Source of the DNA: Branchinecta lynchi
Lineage: Eukaryota > Arthropoda > Branchiopoda > Anostraca > Branchinectidae
DNA length: 64,000 bases
NCBI GenBank assembly: GCA_023053575.1
Contig: JAKZAP010000022.1
Coordinates: forward strand, 13,310,518 to 13,374,517
Reading direction: 5' to 3'
Position numbers and translations under genes: made by a program. Every line of letters starts with the position of its first letter. Within the stretch, counting starts at the first letter, position 1. Below the pieces are notes generated by a model. That model was not told where the DNA came from, made no database searches, and worked only from the letters and a program-made list of their open reading frames with translations. Positions 1-11,400 of the stretch are shown piece after piece.

Positions 1-160
1 TAGTGATATTTTTATGACACCAAAAAGCAATACGTAGCTTTTTTCATCACATGATTTCTCAATAAACTAGAATGTCTCTCTGAATTTTCCAATTAAATCT
101 TTTTTTTCTGGTATGATGAAAGTTTGTTTCAAATGGGTAAAGCAAATATGCGATTACTCA

Positions 161-465
161 GAGCGTGTTCCACCCTACTTACCCTAGTTACTACGCATGA
201 CGTCGCGAATTCTGGCTTTTTGCCGTGAAGGCTGGAACGACTTTCCTATTTTCCAGCATAATATCATGCCACGGGTGAATCCGACCAATCACATTACAGA
301 GATGCGTAGTTACCACGCTTACTACGCTCCCGAGCATGGTAAGCAACTAGTGACTGTTAGTTACTATTTCGAAAATGCTGGAACGGTCAGCGTGGTAACT
401 TTTTACGAGGTTGGAACGAAAATAGTAACTAATAGTTACTATTGTTAGAAGGGTGGAACACGTTC
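161..465. mobile_element. MITE with GTGTTCCACCC terminal inverted repeats, copy A
   Basis: The ends GAGCGTGTTCCACCCT and AGGGTGGAACACG are inverted repeats about 300 bp apart. The interior is rich in TAGTTACTA/TAGTAACTA words in both directions. Two more copies lie in DRG2 introns. Any target duplication is unclear. Confidence 0.8.
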
Positions 466-587
466 TCGATCTCAAAGCTGTTCCTGTGTCTGGGCTAGGT
501 TACTAAGCCCCTAAAAACTAGACGAAAAACACACATTGAGCAATGGGTACTATCATAAGGCTCAAAGAAGCACATAAAAAGACAAAC

Positions 588-1773
588 CTGATGCTGTTTG
601 GCCGTAGGCAAAGATAGTTGCATTGATTCCTTTCAAAGCAGAGTCAACTAGTGGATTCACACATCTTTCATATACATCTGAATTTGATGCTTCGGTTCCA
701 AAAACATAGTCTGAAAAGAAGGAAGATATTAAAAATTTGCAAAACAGACAAGTTATTCTTGGAGAAGAAGAGAGGAATACAGTGTAATTTTACTAAAAGT
801 GAAGCTATAGCAAAAGATGAAAAAACAACAGACATGCCATAAGAATAGATCAAATGACCTCCTTTGTTCAAAGATTTTGACTGTTAGACATAAGACCTAT
901 TCATATATAATTTTTTTTTATACATAAAATAATAAGATTCTGTTCACCATGAAAGTTTGGGGAATTATATGAAGTCTATGGGGGAGCATAGAACAATCTT
1001 CAGTAACTGAGAGTATATTAATGATTATTTACAACTGATTCAATTCAATTCAAATATTTTACTGACTTCCAAGATCGGAGAGTATAAAGTGAAATAAATA
1101 CATACAAATTGGCACAACATGTAATACTACTAAAAAAAAATCTGGCCAAAGAATACTAAATATACAATAATAATACTAACATGATCCTCACGGCTCTTTC
1201 AATAATCTTCATTCATTCTTATAGTCGATGACCGAGGCTTGGTTGTATTTAAAGGATGGACCTTGGAGAGAGCTGGAACAACATAAATTGGAGGAAGCTT
1301 TCTATAATTACACTGAATAGCTGAAAAATTATTATGGAAAGACACTTGACTTATCAGCGTTTACATTAATTTCAAACCCATTATTGACACTTGAAAATCT
1401 CTCCCCTAATTTGTGTTTTGTGATTAGAAGCTTACCTATCTAAACTTAACCACTTCATCAATGTGCTTCTAAATTAGTGAATAACTTTTAAATAAAATAT
1501 TTGTGCTTTGTGATTATTTTATAAATCTTTGTCCTATTTTAATGCAATTATGCACTTGGACAGTGAGTCATAAATTCTTCATTCACTCATTCATTATCAA
1601 CACTTACCGAACTTGTAAGAAGATCCAGGGCCTCCAGCTGACTTTTGCTCAACTGGATCAATCTGGCATATTTCTGTGGTTCCTCGTACTCTCCAAGATA
1701 TGGGCGCATTTTCAACTCTTTCTCTTTCAATAAGTGGTCTGACACGGACAGCAACTAAGATGTTATCCCCCAT
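588..1773 (-). CDS. CENPE: CENP-E-like kinesin-7, N-terminal part of motor domain (partial)
   Basis: Two coding exons, 1773-1608 and 710-588, join in phase 1 and give the first 97 residues; the gene continues beyond the left edge. The protein opens with a kinesin beta-1 strand (VAVRVRPL, residues 7-14) and reaches the P-loop, IFAYGQTASG, at 88-97, where exon 2 ends; the rest of the P-loop must be in the next exon. The TASG form of the P-loop and the short gap between the first strand and YKFD/YVFG are typical of CENP-E, the plus-end kinetochore motor that moves chromosomes to the spindle equator. The ATG at 1773 is the first in frame after an upstream stop. A likely acceptor with AG at 1783-1782 suggests a non-coding exon further right. 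Donors GTAAGTG and GTTTGTC are seen. Another kinesin-7 is possible; a kinesin motor is nearly certain. Confidence 0.85.
1350..1545 (+). mobile_element. LINE 3'-end fragment
   Basis: This stretch, starting near TTAATTTC...CCCATTATTGAC, matches the last coding part and 3' end of the LINE copy at 17370-17520 base for base over long runs. It lies in intron 1 of the CENP-E-like gene and has no open frame. Confidence 0.65.
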
Positions 1774-1781
1774 CTGTCCTC

Positions 1782-2750
1782 CTGAAGTGTAAATCCTGGA
1801 ATTAAAAACTTCTCAGCAACCTTGCTTGTTGGAAAACAGTCAAAGGAAATGTGAGACTTATTCACAGTTTGCAGAGTAAGTGCATGCTAGGCTTCCCAAA
1901 CTAATTTTCGAGCTGGTGTTCGGACTCTACAAACAGAATGCATGTAGAAAAGCTGTACTGGAAAACCTAGCCTACAGGGACGAGAAGCCCCTTTTCCAGG
2001 CCTAAAAAATTAAGGATTAAATTATACAACTCCAAGCTGAACAACAGACTAGTTATTCTTCTAACCTACAGACCTTTTAGCCCTACCTGAAATCAATTTA
2101 GGCCCAGCACATTCTTTGCATTCCCTAATTCCCCACAGTAAATACTTGTTTCACTCTATGCAGGCCATGATCATCCCTGTGCAACCATGATAATTTTTCA
2201 TCACACACTGACAGGTTGTGCTATACCATAATAGACTGAACCTGCTTCTGCGATAGATTACAACTTTTGTGATTTTTGATAGCATATAAGCCACAGCTCT
2301 TTCTGGGTGAAAGCTAAGTCCAAGGTCTATGCAACAACAGGTTCTTTCTGCACACTTTTCACCAGCAGACTACACAAAAAGTAGAGACCAAATATTCCTT
2401 GAACCCAAGCTGACTTTGAAACATATATTCAAATAATGTAAACAATGGATACGTCAGCTATGATCACGTCATCTACGACTAGTCAAGATAACTGTCACAG
2501 TTCTGCATCTTGCCTTAGTTTCCCGATCACATGAAGTATCCCAACAGAAGGAAGGAATGCTTAAAATAAATAAGATTCTTGAGTTTTATTCTTGAATGAA
2601 ACCTCATCGAAAGTTATGTTGAAGAAAGCTGACAGTGCAAAATGTGTCAGATGAATTTTAATTTTATTAGGGCTATATTTCTGCCCTTCTTGGGAAGGGT
2701 CCTCTTTAGGCTTAAGCCACTCAAGCTGGAAAATAAATATGCCTCAAAAG
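1782..2750. other. No gene seen
   Basis: AT-rich DNA upstream of the CENP-E-like coding start. A non-coding first exon of that gene could lie here or further right. Near 2620-2720 is a GGCCCTTCTTGG-type repeat fragment. Confidence 0.4.
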
Positions 2751-3250
2751 CTAAAAGTACTCAGCAGGTCAAGTATGCTGCCGCACAGGAGCTAATAAAA
2801 CCCGACCAGTCGAGGACTGACTGTTCACTTTTAGCTGTCACCACCCTGAATACTTGATCTATCCTCCTTTAGATCTAGTACTAATAGCTGCCACAGCCGT
2901 GACTGCTCACCTTCTTAATCGATTATATGGTCAAGTACTATTAGTGCCTGAGGGGTTCGTTACTCGACCTAACAACTACCCGGATTTCATCTGTATGGTC
3001 GAGGAAAGACAGCTCCTATGATAGTAATTACTGGACCTATTCCTTCCTGACTAAAAGTTCCATACAGTCAAGTAATTTTAGCTTCCCAAGACACAAGTAC
3101 TCAACCAGTCTAGTACTGATTGCGACTGGAGGCTTGATTCCTTGCCTGGTCGAGTACTAATAGCTCCCATAACCCTTGTTACTCAACTGGTTGAGTACTA
3201 TTAGCTCGTGTGTGGCAGCATACTGGACCAGTAGAGTACTTTTAGCCATC
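2750..3250. repeat. Degenerate AGTACTATTAGCT repeat cluster
   Basis: TCGAGTACTATTAGCTC and AGTACTAATAGCTGCC variants, many in inverted pairs with CTGGTCGAG, recur every 40-90 bp. No coding content. Confidence 0.5.
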
Positions 3251-3580
3251 GCCATCACTACTGGAGGGGGATGCCACCCCCCAATGCTGTTGGCCAGTCG
3301 GTAAAAAATAAGCAAAGTGCAAAGCGCCATGATTTTTCGTCAAAACAGGTGATTTTTTTCACGAAATTAGTCATTTTTTCTGAAAATTGGTTGATTTTTT
3401 GTCAAAATAATTGTTGTTTTTTCTGAAAATCAGTGGATTTTTTTGAAAAATAGTCGATTTTTTTTTTAAATTTAATTTTTATTGTTGAAAACAGTCATTT
3501 TTTCTGCAGAAAAAGTCGGTAAAAATTTCCAGCCAGTCGGTAAATTCCTCATCCCCCCAAAACATTTTGGCTAGTAACTT
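3250..3580 (-). mobile_element. hAT-type G-run MITE, decayed copy
   Basis: GGCCAGTCGGTAAAAAATAA, an array of GTCGATTTTTT-type units and CATTTTGGCTAGTAAC are in the same order as at 5977-6308. Ends are eroded. Confidence 0.65.
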
Positions 3581-3866
3581 TTAGCATGTGAGATGTCAGT
3601 TCCAATTCGGAGAATGATAGACACTGCCTTTGCCAAAAAGGGCCAGAAAGATGGCTGTAACAAAATTTGGCTGACATATCCACTTTGTACAGTCAAATAT
3701 GATTCACAGTCATCTTGGGCTGAAGGAATATTTATTAAGAAAGCTGCTGTCTTAATTTCTTCCTAATTCGGTAATTTCTTATTCTTATTTAACTGTTTCA
3801 GGGACAACTCAGGGATGCACAAAAGTATATCCTAAGAAGAAAACAAGGTTGTCTACTGAGCCAGTA

Positions 3867-4306
3867 CAGGAGTGCTGCGTGAAGCCGCCACCCTAAACTC
3901 CTATTTTTGGGAAATGACTTAGGGAAAAAGAGTAAAGGTTGAGATAAAATTCAGTGGAGTATCCTGAAAGGAAGCTTAGAACCTTCACTTTCTGCTGGTA
4001 CCATAGTTTACTTGTAATTTTTCAAGGCTAAGCTAGAGAACACGAAAGAATATAGGAACCCAAGTGATCATGAAGTTGCCCACTTTGCTAAAAATAGTAT
4101 TTTGCTACATGGTGAAGTTAGAGGCCAGCTGTTTGGTCAGAGAGGTTCCTTGACCTTTTGCAAATAACAAAATTTGCTGTCTTCTTGGAATTTGCATGAT
4201 TTTTCTGGGGTGGCAGCTTCATGATCCAAGGTGGCAGGATCATGTACCATGGCCAATTGGGGGGTGGGCGGTGCCATAGTAAGGGCAGCTTCATGCAACA
4301 CTCCTG
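3867..4306 (-). mobile_element. TA-flanked 441-bp MITE, copy 1
   Basis: The terminal repeat is CAGGAGTGTTGCATGAAGCT with a few changes, flanked by TA on both sides, as for Tc1/mariner-like elements. This copy is inverted relative to the other two. No open frame spans it. Confidence 0.85.
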
Positions 4307-4309
4307 TAC

Positions 4310-5100
4310 TGAGCTACAAAAATCTACATAAAACTCTTTGGTTTTGCTTTTAGCCTTTTTTATTGCTTATATTCCACAAGAATACCATAACAGAATATTC
4401 ACAAATCACTTTTAATCTTTTATGCCATAAACTGCTGGAACAGGTTTAGCCTATATTCCCTTCCATTTTATTAATTTATAAGAAAGAAACAAAACCAAAA
4501 TATTTTGTTGGTATACTAATGAGCTTTTATACATATAATGCCGGTTGCAGGCTGGTTGTAACCAACAAACAGACATGGACAAGCAACATTGTACTGTTGC
4601 CTAGGTTTCTAATTCAGGATAACTTGATCTCCTCTAAACTGGATAAACATCATACAAAAAAGTGGATAGACCATCAAACAGTCTTCTTTCATTTTAACGA
4701 AATAGTACGAAAATATAAACCACAAACAAATAATTAAGAAAATACCCCATACCAATAAAATTAGCGCCAACGACCTTTCATCAGTAAATTTGAATCAAAT
4801 TTGAACCACTTTTCGCGCTAAAATCTAAAAGAGTAGCGGCGCGGATCGAGTTTAATCCCTCTTTAGTTTTCGAAATCCCTCTTACGATGTGGAACAAACT
4901 ACAGGGGATTACCAATCATGCATTTGTGACCCCAAAAAGGCAATGATTTAGGTTTGCCGGTAACTGGCCGACAAGTAAATGCTTTTGCCATGGAATCCGA
5001 CTTCTTGACAAGTATGCAGCACGGCACTCGAGAATTGCAGGTTCATCAAAACAAGTTTTAGGTATATGAATTCCAGATTAAATCCGTCCAGGTAACTCGG
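4310..5100. other. No gene seen
   Basis: AT-rich; a 72-codon plus-strand frame at 4519 shows no domain. The interval 4800-5050 has more balanced composition and could hold a first exon, without proof. Confidence 0.3.
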
Positions 5101-5870
5101 CAAGAAGAGCATATGCGGTTGTCGACAGTCCCAGGGCAGGGCCCCAACGGCTCATCGGTGTTTGCCAGGTGTTTGCTCTGTTTTTACTCGGTACATTTTA
5201 TTAGCTTTTCTACAAATTTTTGCGATTTTTCCCCACAAATCATTGACATTGCTATGACACTTTCAACACGACCCCGAATCCGCACCGATTTTATTTTCGT
5301 CGGCGGTATCCTGAAAACCGCCAGCATGCGCCGTTTGTCACCATTTTCTGGAACAACTGTACAATTCCCAGAGAATGCCCAAATTTTTGGGGCCAAATAT
5401 TCGTCTGATAAAATTAAAATTGCAAATCTTGAAACTCAACAAGTTACATCTCAAATCGCGGTTTTCTTTATGTTGATTTTCCCCAGATACATAAAAGGTC
5501 AAAAATGAACCGCTGTTTTTGTCCCATGTGAACAGGCCAGGATAACCGCCCTGCTACGTTCTTTTCTTCGCATTTGACTCGATGAATAACGAAGGAGAAC
5601 AACGAGAAATCCGGCGTCCAAAAAGGCTCTACGTTGGCACCGCCTCCGTTCATTTTTTGTTTCAGCTCTTTCCTGGTTGTTGCATAGACAAAAGATGCAG
5701 GTTCTACTACAGTCTTATTAGTTCTTGCATAACGCAGCTGTGTCAACCACTGGTTACGGAACGCTGGGTTCAACGAAAATAGTATCCGAATTCAGGCTGG
5801 ACAAAATAGCACATACGGTTCACGGTGCAGTTGCGGTCCTTTACTAATCTATTATTTTACTGTTTAAGCT
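5100..5870 (-). pseudogene. Unidentified coding-like patch with an apparent frame break
   Basis: On the minus strand, about 5848-5780 reads open as DRNCTVNRMCYFVQPEFGYYFR and then meets a stop; a one-base frame change at about 5776-5773 continues as LNPAFRNQWLTQLRYAR, open to about 5470. A second open stretch, 5396-5184, begins MAPKIWAFSGNCTVVP. Composition is even, unlike the AT-rich repeats around it. The W-x-x-x-L-R helix could be the end of a PH-like domain, but I do not recognise the protein. It may be a decayed gene copy, exons of an unpredicted gene, or a sequencing error in a live gene. Confidence 0.3.
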
Positions 5871-5976
5871 TAGCCCAAAAAGATAGCTTATTCTAGTTAG
5901 TTTAGTTAAAAAAATTCAAATCGACCCCGAATTAGTTTTGTTAGGCAATTTGTTCTTAAAGGACATGTCTTACCTA

Positions 5977-6308
5977 CAGGGGCGTCACGACTGGGGGGGG
6001 GGGGGGGGGGAGGGGGGACGCCCCCCTCAATGTTGTCGGCCAGTCGATAAAAAATAAGTGAGTCGTCGCGCCGCGATTTTTCGTCTGAACAGTTGATTTT
6101 TTTCATGAAAACATTCGGTTTTTCTGAAAATCCGTCTATTTTTCGTCAAAGCAGTCGTTTTTCCGAAAGTTAGTCGATTTTTCTTTAAAAGTTTCGTTTC
6201 TTTTTCTTGAAAACAATCATTTTTCTGCCAAAACAGTCGGTAAAATTACCAGCCAGTCGGTAAAGGCCTTGTCCCCCCCCCCAAACATTTTGGCTAGTAA
6301 CGCCTCTG
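5977..6308 (-). mobile_element. hAT-type MITE with G-runs and GTCGATTTTT repeats
   Basis: Termini CAGGGGCGTCACGACT and GGCTAGTAACGCCTCTG are flanked by CTTACCTA and TTTACCTA, an 8-bp target duplication with one change. Inside are a G run, ACCGACTGGCTGG-type stretches and a 25-30 bp array of GTCGATTTTT words. Eight-base duplications and CAG ends are typical of hAT elements. Confidence 0.8.
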
Positions 6309-6329
6309 TTTACCTATAATACTAACCAG

Positions 6330-6372
6330 GGGAGTCACTAGCCTTTTACCTTTGTGGGGGGGGGACGTCCGG
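6330..6372. mobile_element. hAT-type MITE end fragment
   Basis: AGGGGAGTCACTAGCC followed by a G run; the rest of the element is absent. A similar lone end with G and C runs and GTGACGCCCCTG is at about 7620-7670. Confidence 0.45.
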
Positions 6373-6829
6373 TTTGTGCCGAAAAAACACGACGTACATT
6401 TCCCGCCAGCACCGAATAGATCCGGGGTAAAACTAACTGTAATGCATAAGTTGAGATTATTCCTTTGATGTAATTTCGTATTTTAAGTTCACATATTTGG
6501 CTTTTCATTTTAGCCTTCGCTAAAAAGCGAAGCTTCCAACGACTGTACCAAGAACAAGTTAAACTAAGCAACTTTTTAAATCTGCCTTTTCTTCCGGACA
6601 AATTTAGCTATACCTACCATACAAGTTCTGGCTTTTAACGTGTTTCAGCGAATTTCAATCCTAAAACGCCAAGCTAAATGAAACACTGTTCTTCTAAATA
6701 AAGAATAATACAAAATGCGAGATATTCGGCTTTTCGTTTCAACTTTTGCTAAGAAGCGAAGCTTCCAACGACTGTACCCAGAACAAGTTGAACTAAGCAA
6801 CGCCGGCGAATTTTTTTAAAATCTGTATT

Positions 6830-7600
6830 TTTTCCGGGAAAATATGCGACCGACAAATGTTTGCAGAATTTGATTTCATACGTATAAAAGACCCGGTGTG
6901 CGGACAAGAATACCGACGCCCGACAAAAGCATTTAGAATTCGATTTCTTCTGCGTTTTGCCCAACAAGATTGTAAAGAACTTTATTTTTTACGCGTAAAT
7001 AGAAGTCGATGTACCGACGAAACTTGAACTTTCGGCATGCGCCCGATAAAAACTTACAGAATTTGATTTTTTGTTTGTGTGTAAAAAGAACCCGATGTGC
7101 CGACGAGAATACCGACGCCCGACAAACCATCGAGCATTTGATTTGTTCTGTGTTTTGCTCGACTAGACTGTACAGAACTTGATACATACATGTAAAAATA
7201 ACCCCTTGTGCCAATGAAACAAAAGCATAAAAAAAACTATTTCTTCTGGATTTTTTATATATAAAAATAACCCAATGTGCCGACGAACCGAGGCACGACA
7301 AAAGCATGCAGAATTCGATTTCTCCAGTGCTTTCCCTGACAAATGTTTGGAGGATTTCATTTCTTGCGTATAAAAGGAACGTGATGTGCCGACGAGTCGA
7401 CCGACGCCCGACAAAAACTTTTTATTTCTTCTGGATTCCTTCTGTATAAAAAGAACCCGATGTGCCGACGAGAATACCGAGCCACGTCAAAAGCATGCAT
7501 AATTCAATTTCTTCAGTATTTTGCCCGACAAACGCTTGCAGGATTTTATTTCTTGCATATAAAAACACCCGATGAGCTGACGAATGGACCGAAAAGAATA
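6830..7600. repeat. Irregular tandem repeat with GATGTGCCGACGA words
   Basis: CCCGATGTGCCGACGAGAAT or close variants occur near 7090, 7269, 7380, 7458 and 7566, alternating with CGACAAAAGCATGCAGAATT. Units are about 80-190 bp. Several overlapping open frames on both strands are side effects. Confidence 0.6.
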
Positions 7601-7849
7601 CACGATTTTCTCAGGACCTTTGGGGGGGGGGGTAGTCCCCCCCTCCCCCCCATAGTGACGCCCCTGATACTAACGCAAGCTGCTTTCGTAATTACACAGT
7701 CCACTTCTAAGCCCGGACACTCGAATTTCGTCCGGTACATTCTAACCCCTCTAACAAAAACCTCGCTGATTATCTCACTTGCCGTGTTTTGCTACCTTCG
7801 ATGTGGTTCACGCTGTGGACGGTTGCTTACGAGAAGTGTTTCCACCAGA

Positions 7850-9025
7850 ACAAGACCAAAGGTTTCGATGGGATCCCAACATTCTAATATTTGCTCCAGA
7901 CAATTCGGTCTTGTAGATATTCGGTCTTCAACAGACTTCTTCAACATTTTTACTTTTTAAATTTAGAAACAGAACAGGCCAATGGTAATAATCGGCGAAG
8001 ACCAAGTTAGTATTTGACAGTGAAAACCGGATACGCCGTCTTAATTGCACCAAATTCAGATAGGGGATTCAGCATATGGTTTATCCTATAGCCTACGTCG
8101 CATCTCCTTCCTTCCTTACTTCTGCCCAACTTCCGGTTTCGGTACAAACTACTTTTCTGCCAAAAACCTAAAGCTCAAAAACAAATTCAGAATGTCTTCT
8201 TGCCCGTACATCGAACCTCTAATCAACTTCAGATTAAACTTTCAATTTTAACAAATTTTCCAGTTTCAGCCGGGTTTCGAGCCATCTATACCATACGTCC
8301 GGTGAGAAAATGATGGTTATATACGAATTCAGCGTGTCTTCGTAACCGCAAACCGAAGATCTTATCGAATTTAAATAAGACTTTTACTTTAAAGAAATTC
8401 TCCGGTTTTGGCCGGATTCCAGCCGAACTAATTGACTGGCAAGAAAATAGTTTTCATAGCTCTAATCAACTTCAGGTTAAACTTTTGCTTTTCAACAAAT
8501 TTACCTGTTTCGCCGGATTCCGGGTGAACTATTTGTCCGGCGACAACATAAATTTCATGTTCGGATTCAGCCTATATCCTTACCCCTAATTCGACTATTT
8601 CATTAGCTTTTAAAAAAAAAAAATTGGTCCCCTTAATTTCAAACCCCACCCCTAAATTTAGGGCTATATAGCCCATATTCAAACAATGTTTACAACGGAA
8701 ATACGCCAGCTAAAGATTCTGCATCAGCGATATTTCGGCCCTTCTTGGTAAGGGTCCTCGTCAGGCTGACAAGGACCCTTCAGTCTGACGAGGACCCTTG
8801 CCAAGAAGGTCCGAAATATCGCTGACGAATATTTGGCTCAAAGAATATTTAGCTATATAGCCCATCTTCGACTTGACCTGTACTTTGAACTTTGACCTAA
8901 AGAGTCCTCATGCCAAGTTTGATCAAAATATCTCAACCCCTTCGAAGGTTATCGTGCTAACAGACGGACGGACAACTTTACGATGTCATAGGTATCCCTC
9001 TACTTACGTTTTGGGATCCCAAAAA
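7850..9025 (+). repeat. 137-bp-unit composite element, copy 1
   Basis: It starts ACAAGACCAAAGGTTTCGAT, passes a GGGATCCCA site and several degenerate units each with a CCGGATTCCGG-like core, and ends ACTTACGTTTTGGGATCCC followed by AAAAA. A foldback piece at about 8690-8860 is inserted near its 3' part. Confidence 0.75.
8690..8860. repeat. Foldback of the CCCTTCTTGGCAAGGGTCCT family
   Basis: Two inverted arms, ATATTTCGGCCCTTCTTGG and the reverse complement of a near-identical sequence, flank AGGGTCCTCGTCAGGCTGA. Fragments of the same family occur near 2640-2720, 23280-23340, 25812-25900, 34870-34920, 37250-37350, 50850-50990 and 56385-56480, often beside GATACGTCAGCT. Confidence 0.6.
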
Positions 9026-9359
9026 CCAGTTATGTTAATTTTCTGTTTTCGCTTCAAGCCAAAGGATCTCGAAAAAGGCTTAAAACAGCCAAAGCCGTGG
9101 TTATAGTTTAAAAACCAGAGGTGACCGAAAGCACTGATATATAAGGTAATCAGATAGCACGTGATATACTGAGGATGGCTCGTGATGGAGATAAAAAAAA
9201 GCTGGATTGCCTAAGCCCACTGTGTAAAAACTGGGAAAGGGAAGCTGGAAGGATGTAGACTAGAAACTTGATCGGACGCACAAGATTGAAGATTTGGAAT
9301 CTGAGTCCGAATCTAGCCTGACAAGCAGAAGATTCAAATCCGGCTAAATGGACAAATCC

Positions 9360-9845
9360 CGGATTCGAATCCGGATAAGGATTCGCCCAGCTCTGGGTCC
9401 AGGATAGATACGGTATACGATATGTTCCGGCAGAGAAGCTGATGGTAATTCTCTTAAAGCTCCATTCACATTGACCTAAGAAGCTTAAGTGGGCATTCTA
9501 TACTGGCCTATTTAAGAGTCTTAAGTGCACTTAAGTTTCTTACGTGATACGTAACGTAAGGAATTTTTACTTAACGTTGCCACTTAAGAAAGTTCAACTT
9601 AAGACCTTACGTTAAGTTGGAAAATGGATTTGGTGGGAGGAAATCATCAAGTTTATTTAAGAGAGAGGGGGAGAGTTTCTTTACAGTACTAAATTGAAAG
9701 AATACAAGAACAGACCCTTGAAAGTAAATGAATGGAAAAGCTTTGCATCCAGGTAAGGATTCGCTCAGCTCTGGATCCAGGATAGATACGGTATACGATT
9801 TGTTCCGGCAGAGAAGCTGGCTGGTTATTCTCTTAAAATCCTTTG
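9360..9845. repeat. 85-bp direct repeats around a CTTAAG-rich palindrome
   Basis: GATAGATACGGTATACGAT and its surroundings occur at 9374-9455 and again at 9762-9840. Between them is a palindromic stretch of CTTAAGT, TTACGT and ACTTAAG words (9476-9625). Confidence 0.6.
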
Positions 9846-9849
9846 CTGT

Positions 9850-10960
9850 TGGAGGGGCTGGGTCTCTTGTAGTTGAAGAAGATGCGTTGTAGAGTTTCAG
9901 GATAGAGGAGCAGAAGGGATTCTTCCTTTGTAAAGATCAAAGCTACACTTTTGAGTCTGAGATACAGTTTGCTGTCGTCCGCTTCTCAGAAGACTGGCAC
10001 GGTCATTTCCGATCTTGTTCTGATTCAAAGTTGAACTATCCACGGGAACTAAAAACCAGCAACAAACCATAACCGCCGGTTCAGACTAATGCAAATATTC
10101 GTAGATTAGCATTTTTTTTGTCGGCCACAAAAGTAGCGCCACGAAGCTACAGATTCGCTGCGATTTTCCGGAGAATCGCTTTAGTTGGAAATTTTTTCAA
10201 CTACAGCTAGAAAATCCGCCCTACAGAAATGGCTTCCACTACTAGAAATATGATTTAGCTCTTCTCCTAAAGAAATTTATTAACATTACAAGCTTTTGAC
10301 CCAAATTTTTGGCCACTTTTGTAGCTGAACGTGTGTAACACTTGGTGCCATTTATAGGTACTACAGACGTTTCTCGGAGCGTGTGAACTGGTTGAATTCG
10401 AGCAACTCACAGACCTCAGGAGACATTTTCTTAATGGGTATACAATCAAGTTCCCCGATGTTCTTGAAAAAAAAAAAAAAAGCTAAGACAATTAAAACAT
10501 GCCAATTTTTAAAGAGTGTATTAGTTACATACAGAGTGTACTAGTCATTAATTATTATATATAGAGTGTATTAGTAGGATAAGTATTGTGTGACGTAAAG
10601 TGTACTGTAACCATCACGTATTTTGTACGGCCAATTGGCTATTAAATATATTCATATTCATGCAGGTTTGTGCTTGGAGCGTTCTGTTGCAGGTTCCGTT
10701 TCGAAGGAAAGTACTGGTGTGAGGTATCGAAAGCCGAAAGACGGACGATTCTCGGAGCGAACAAGGCTGCATGGGAAGCTTCTCGTGTGTTCTGCTACAG
10801 GCATCTGATTTCTTCTTCTTTTTCTCTCTTGATATTTACTCCGTGTTTACACCATGTGTGTATTTCGTGTAATAAATTCATTGGTTTATTGATTGATAAT
10901 GTCTACAACTGTAAAAAAGAATATTGCAGTATTTGCTACTGAGATTAATCTTGTCTCTAA
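9850..10960. other. Repeat-derived DNA, no gene seen
   Basis: AGAGTGTATTAGT is repeated three times at 10512-10575. Short frames around 10623-10942 lack known domains; TGTGTAATAAATTCATTGG looks like a retroposon tail. Confidence 0.35.
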
Positions 10961-11065
10961 AAAGATAATCTTGTATCTAACTCGGATAAATCTTATCTCA
11001 GTAGCGATAAGATAGATCCTAGTAGCACATACTGCAGTTAACTTTAATCCTTACTCGGAGGAAGT
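10960..11065. repeat. GATAAGATTATC palindromic MITE fragment
   Basis: GATAATCTTGTATCTAACTC and ATAAATCTTATCTCAGTAGC face TAACTTTAATCCTTACTCGG. The same words, inverted, are at 52060-52180. Confidence 0.5.
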
Positions 11066-11249
11066 TTTTACAGTGTAGTAGGATTTGGTGCTGAGCGTGC
11101 GGCCGGATAGACGGACGGTTCTTGGGGCGTGTGAACTAGACTACAACGAAAAATTAAGTTTCACGCCCAATTCCCTGAGATTACCTACAATAATTCAGCA
11201 AGTTGTTTTACTGAAATGACAACCAACAACCACTTTCCTCAAACAGCTT

Positions 11250-11345
11250 AGTAAGTAAGTAAGTAATGAATTTATTTCAAAAAACCACTATCATGGCAAT
11301 GCCGAATTTGGGTATTCCGTCAAGTATTTTGCACATTTTATAATC
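11250..11345 (-). mobile_element. LINE 3' end with (TTAC)n tail
   Basis: A run of AGTAAGTAAGTAAGTAATGAA on the plus strand is followed by TTTATTTC and an AT-rich stretch, the pattern of the LINE 3' ends at 17763 and 58355. No coding remnant is seen. Confidence 0.4.
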
Positions 11346-11400
11346 TATACAATTAATCATCAATTCGTCATCACAGACCTATTATAGTATATAAATAACA

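Noticed and set aside
5906..6106. Proline-run open frame
   Set aside because: The prolines come from the G-run of a hAT MITE read on the minus strand.
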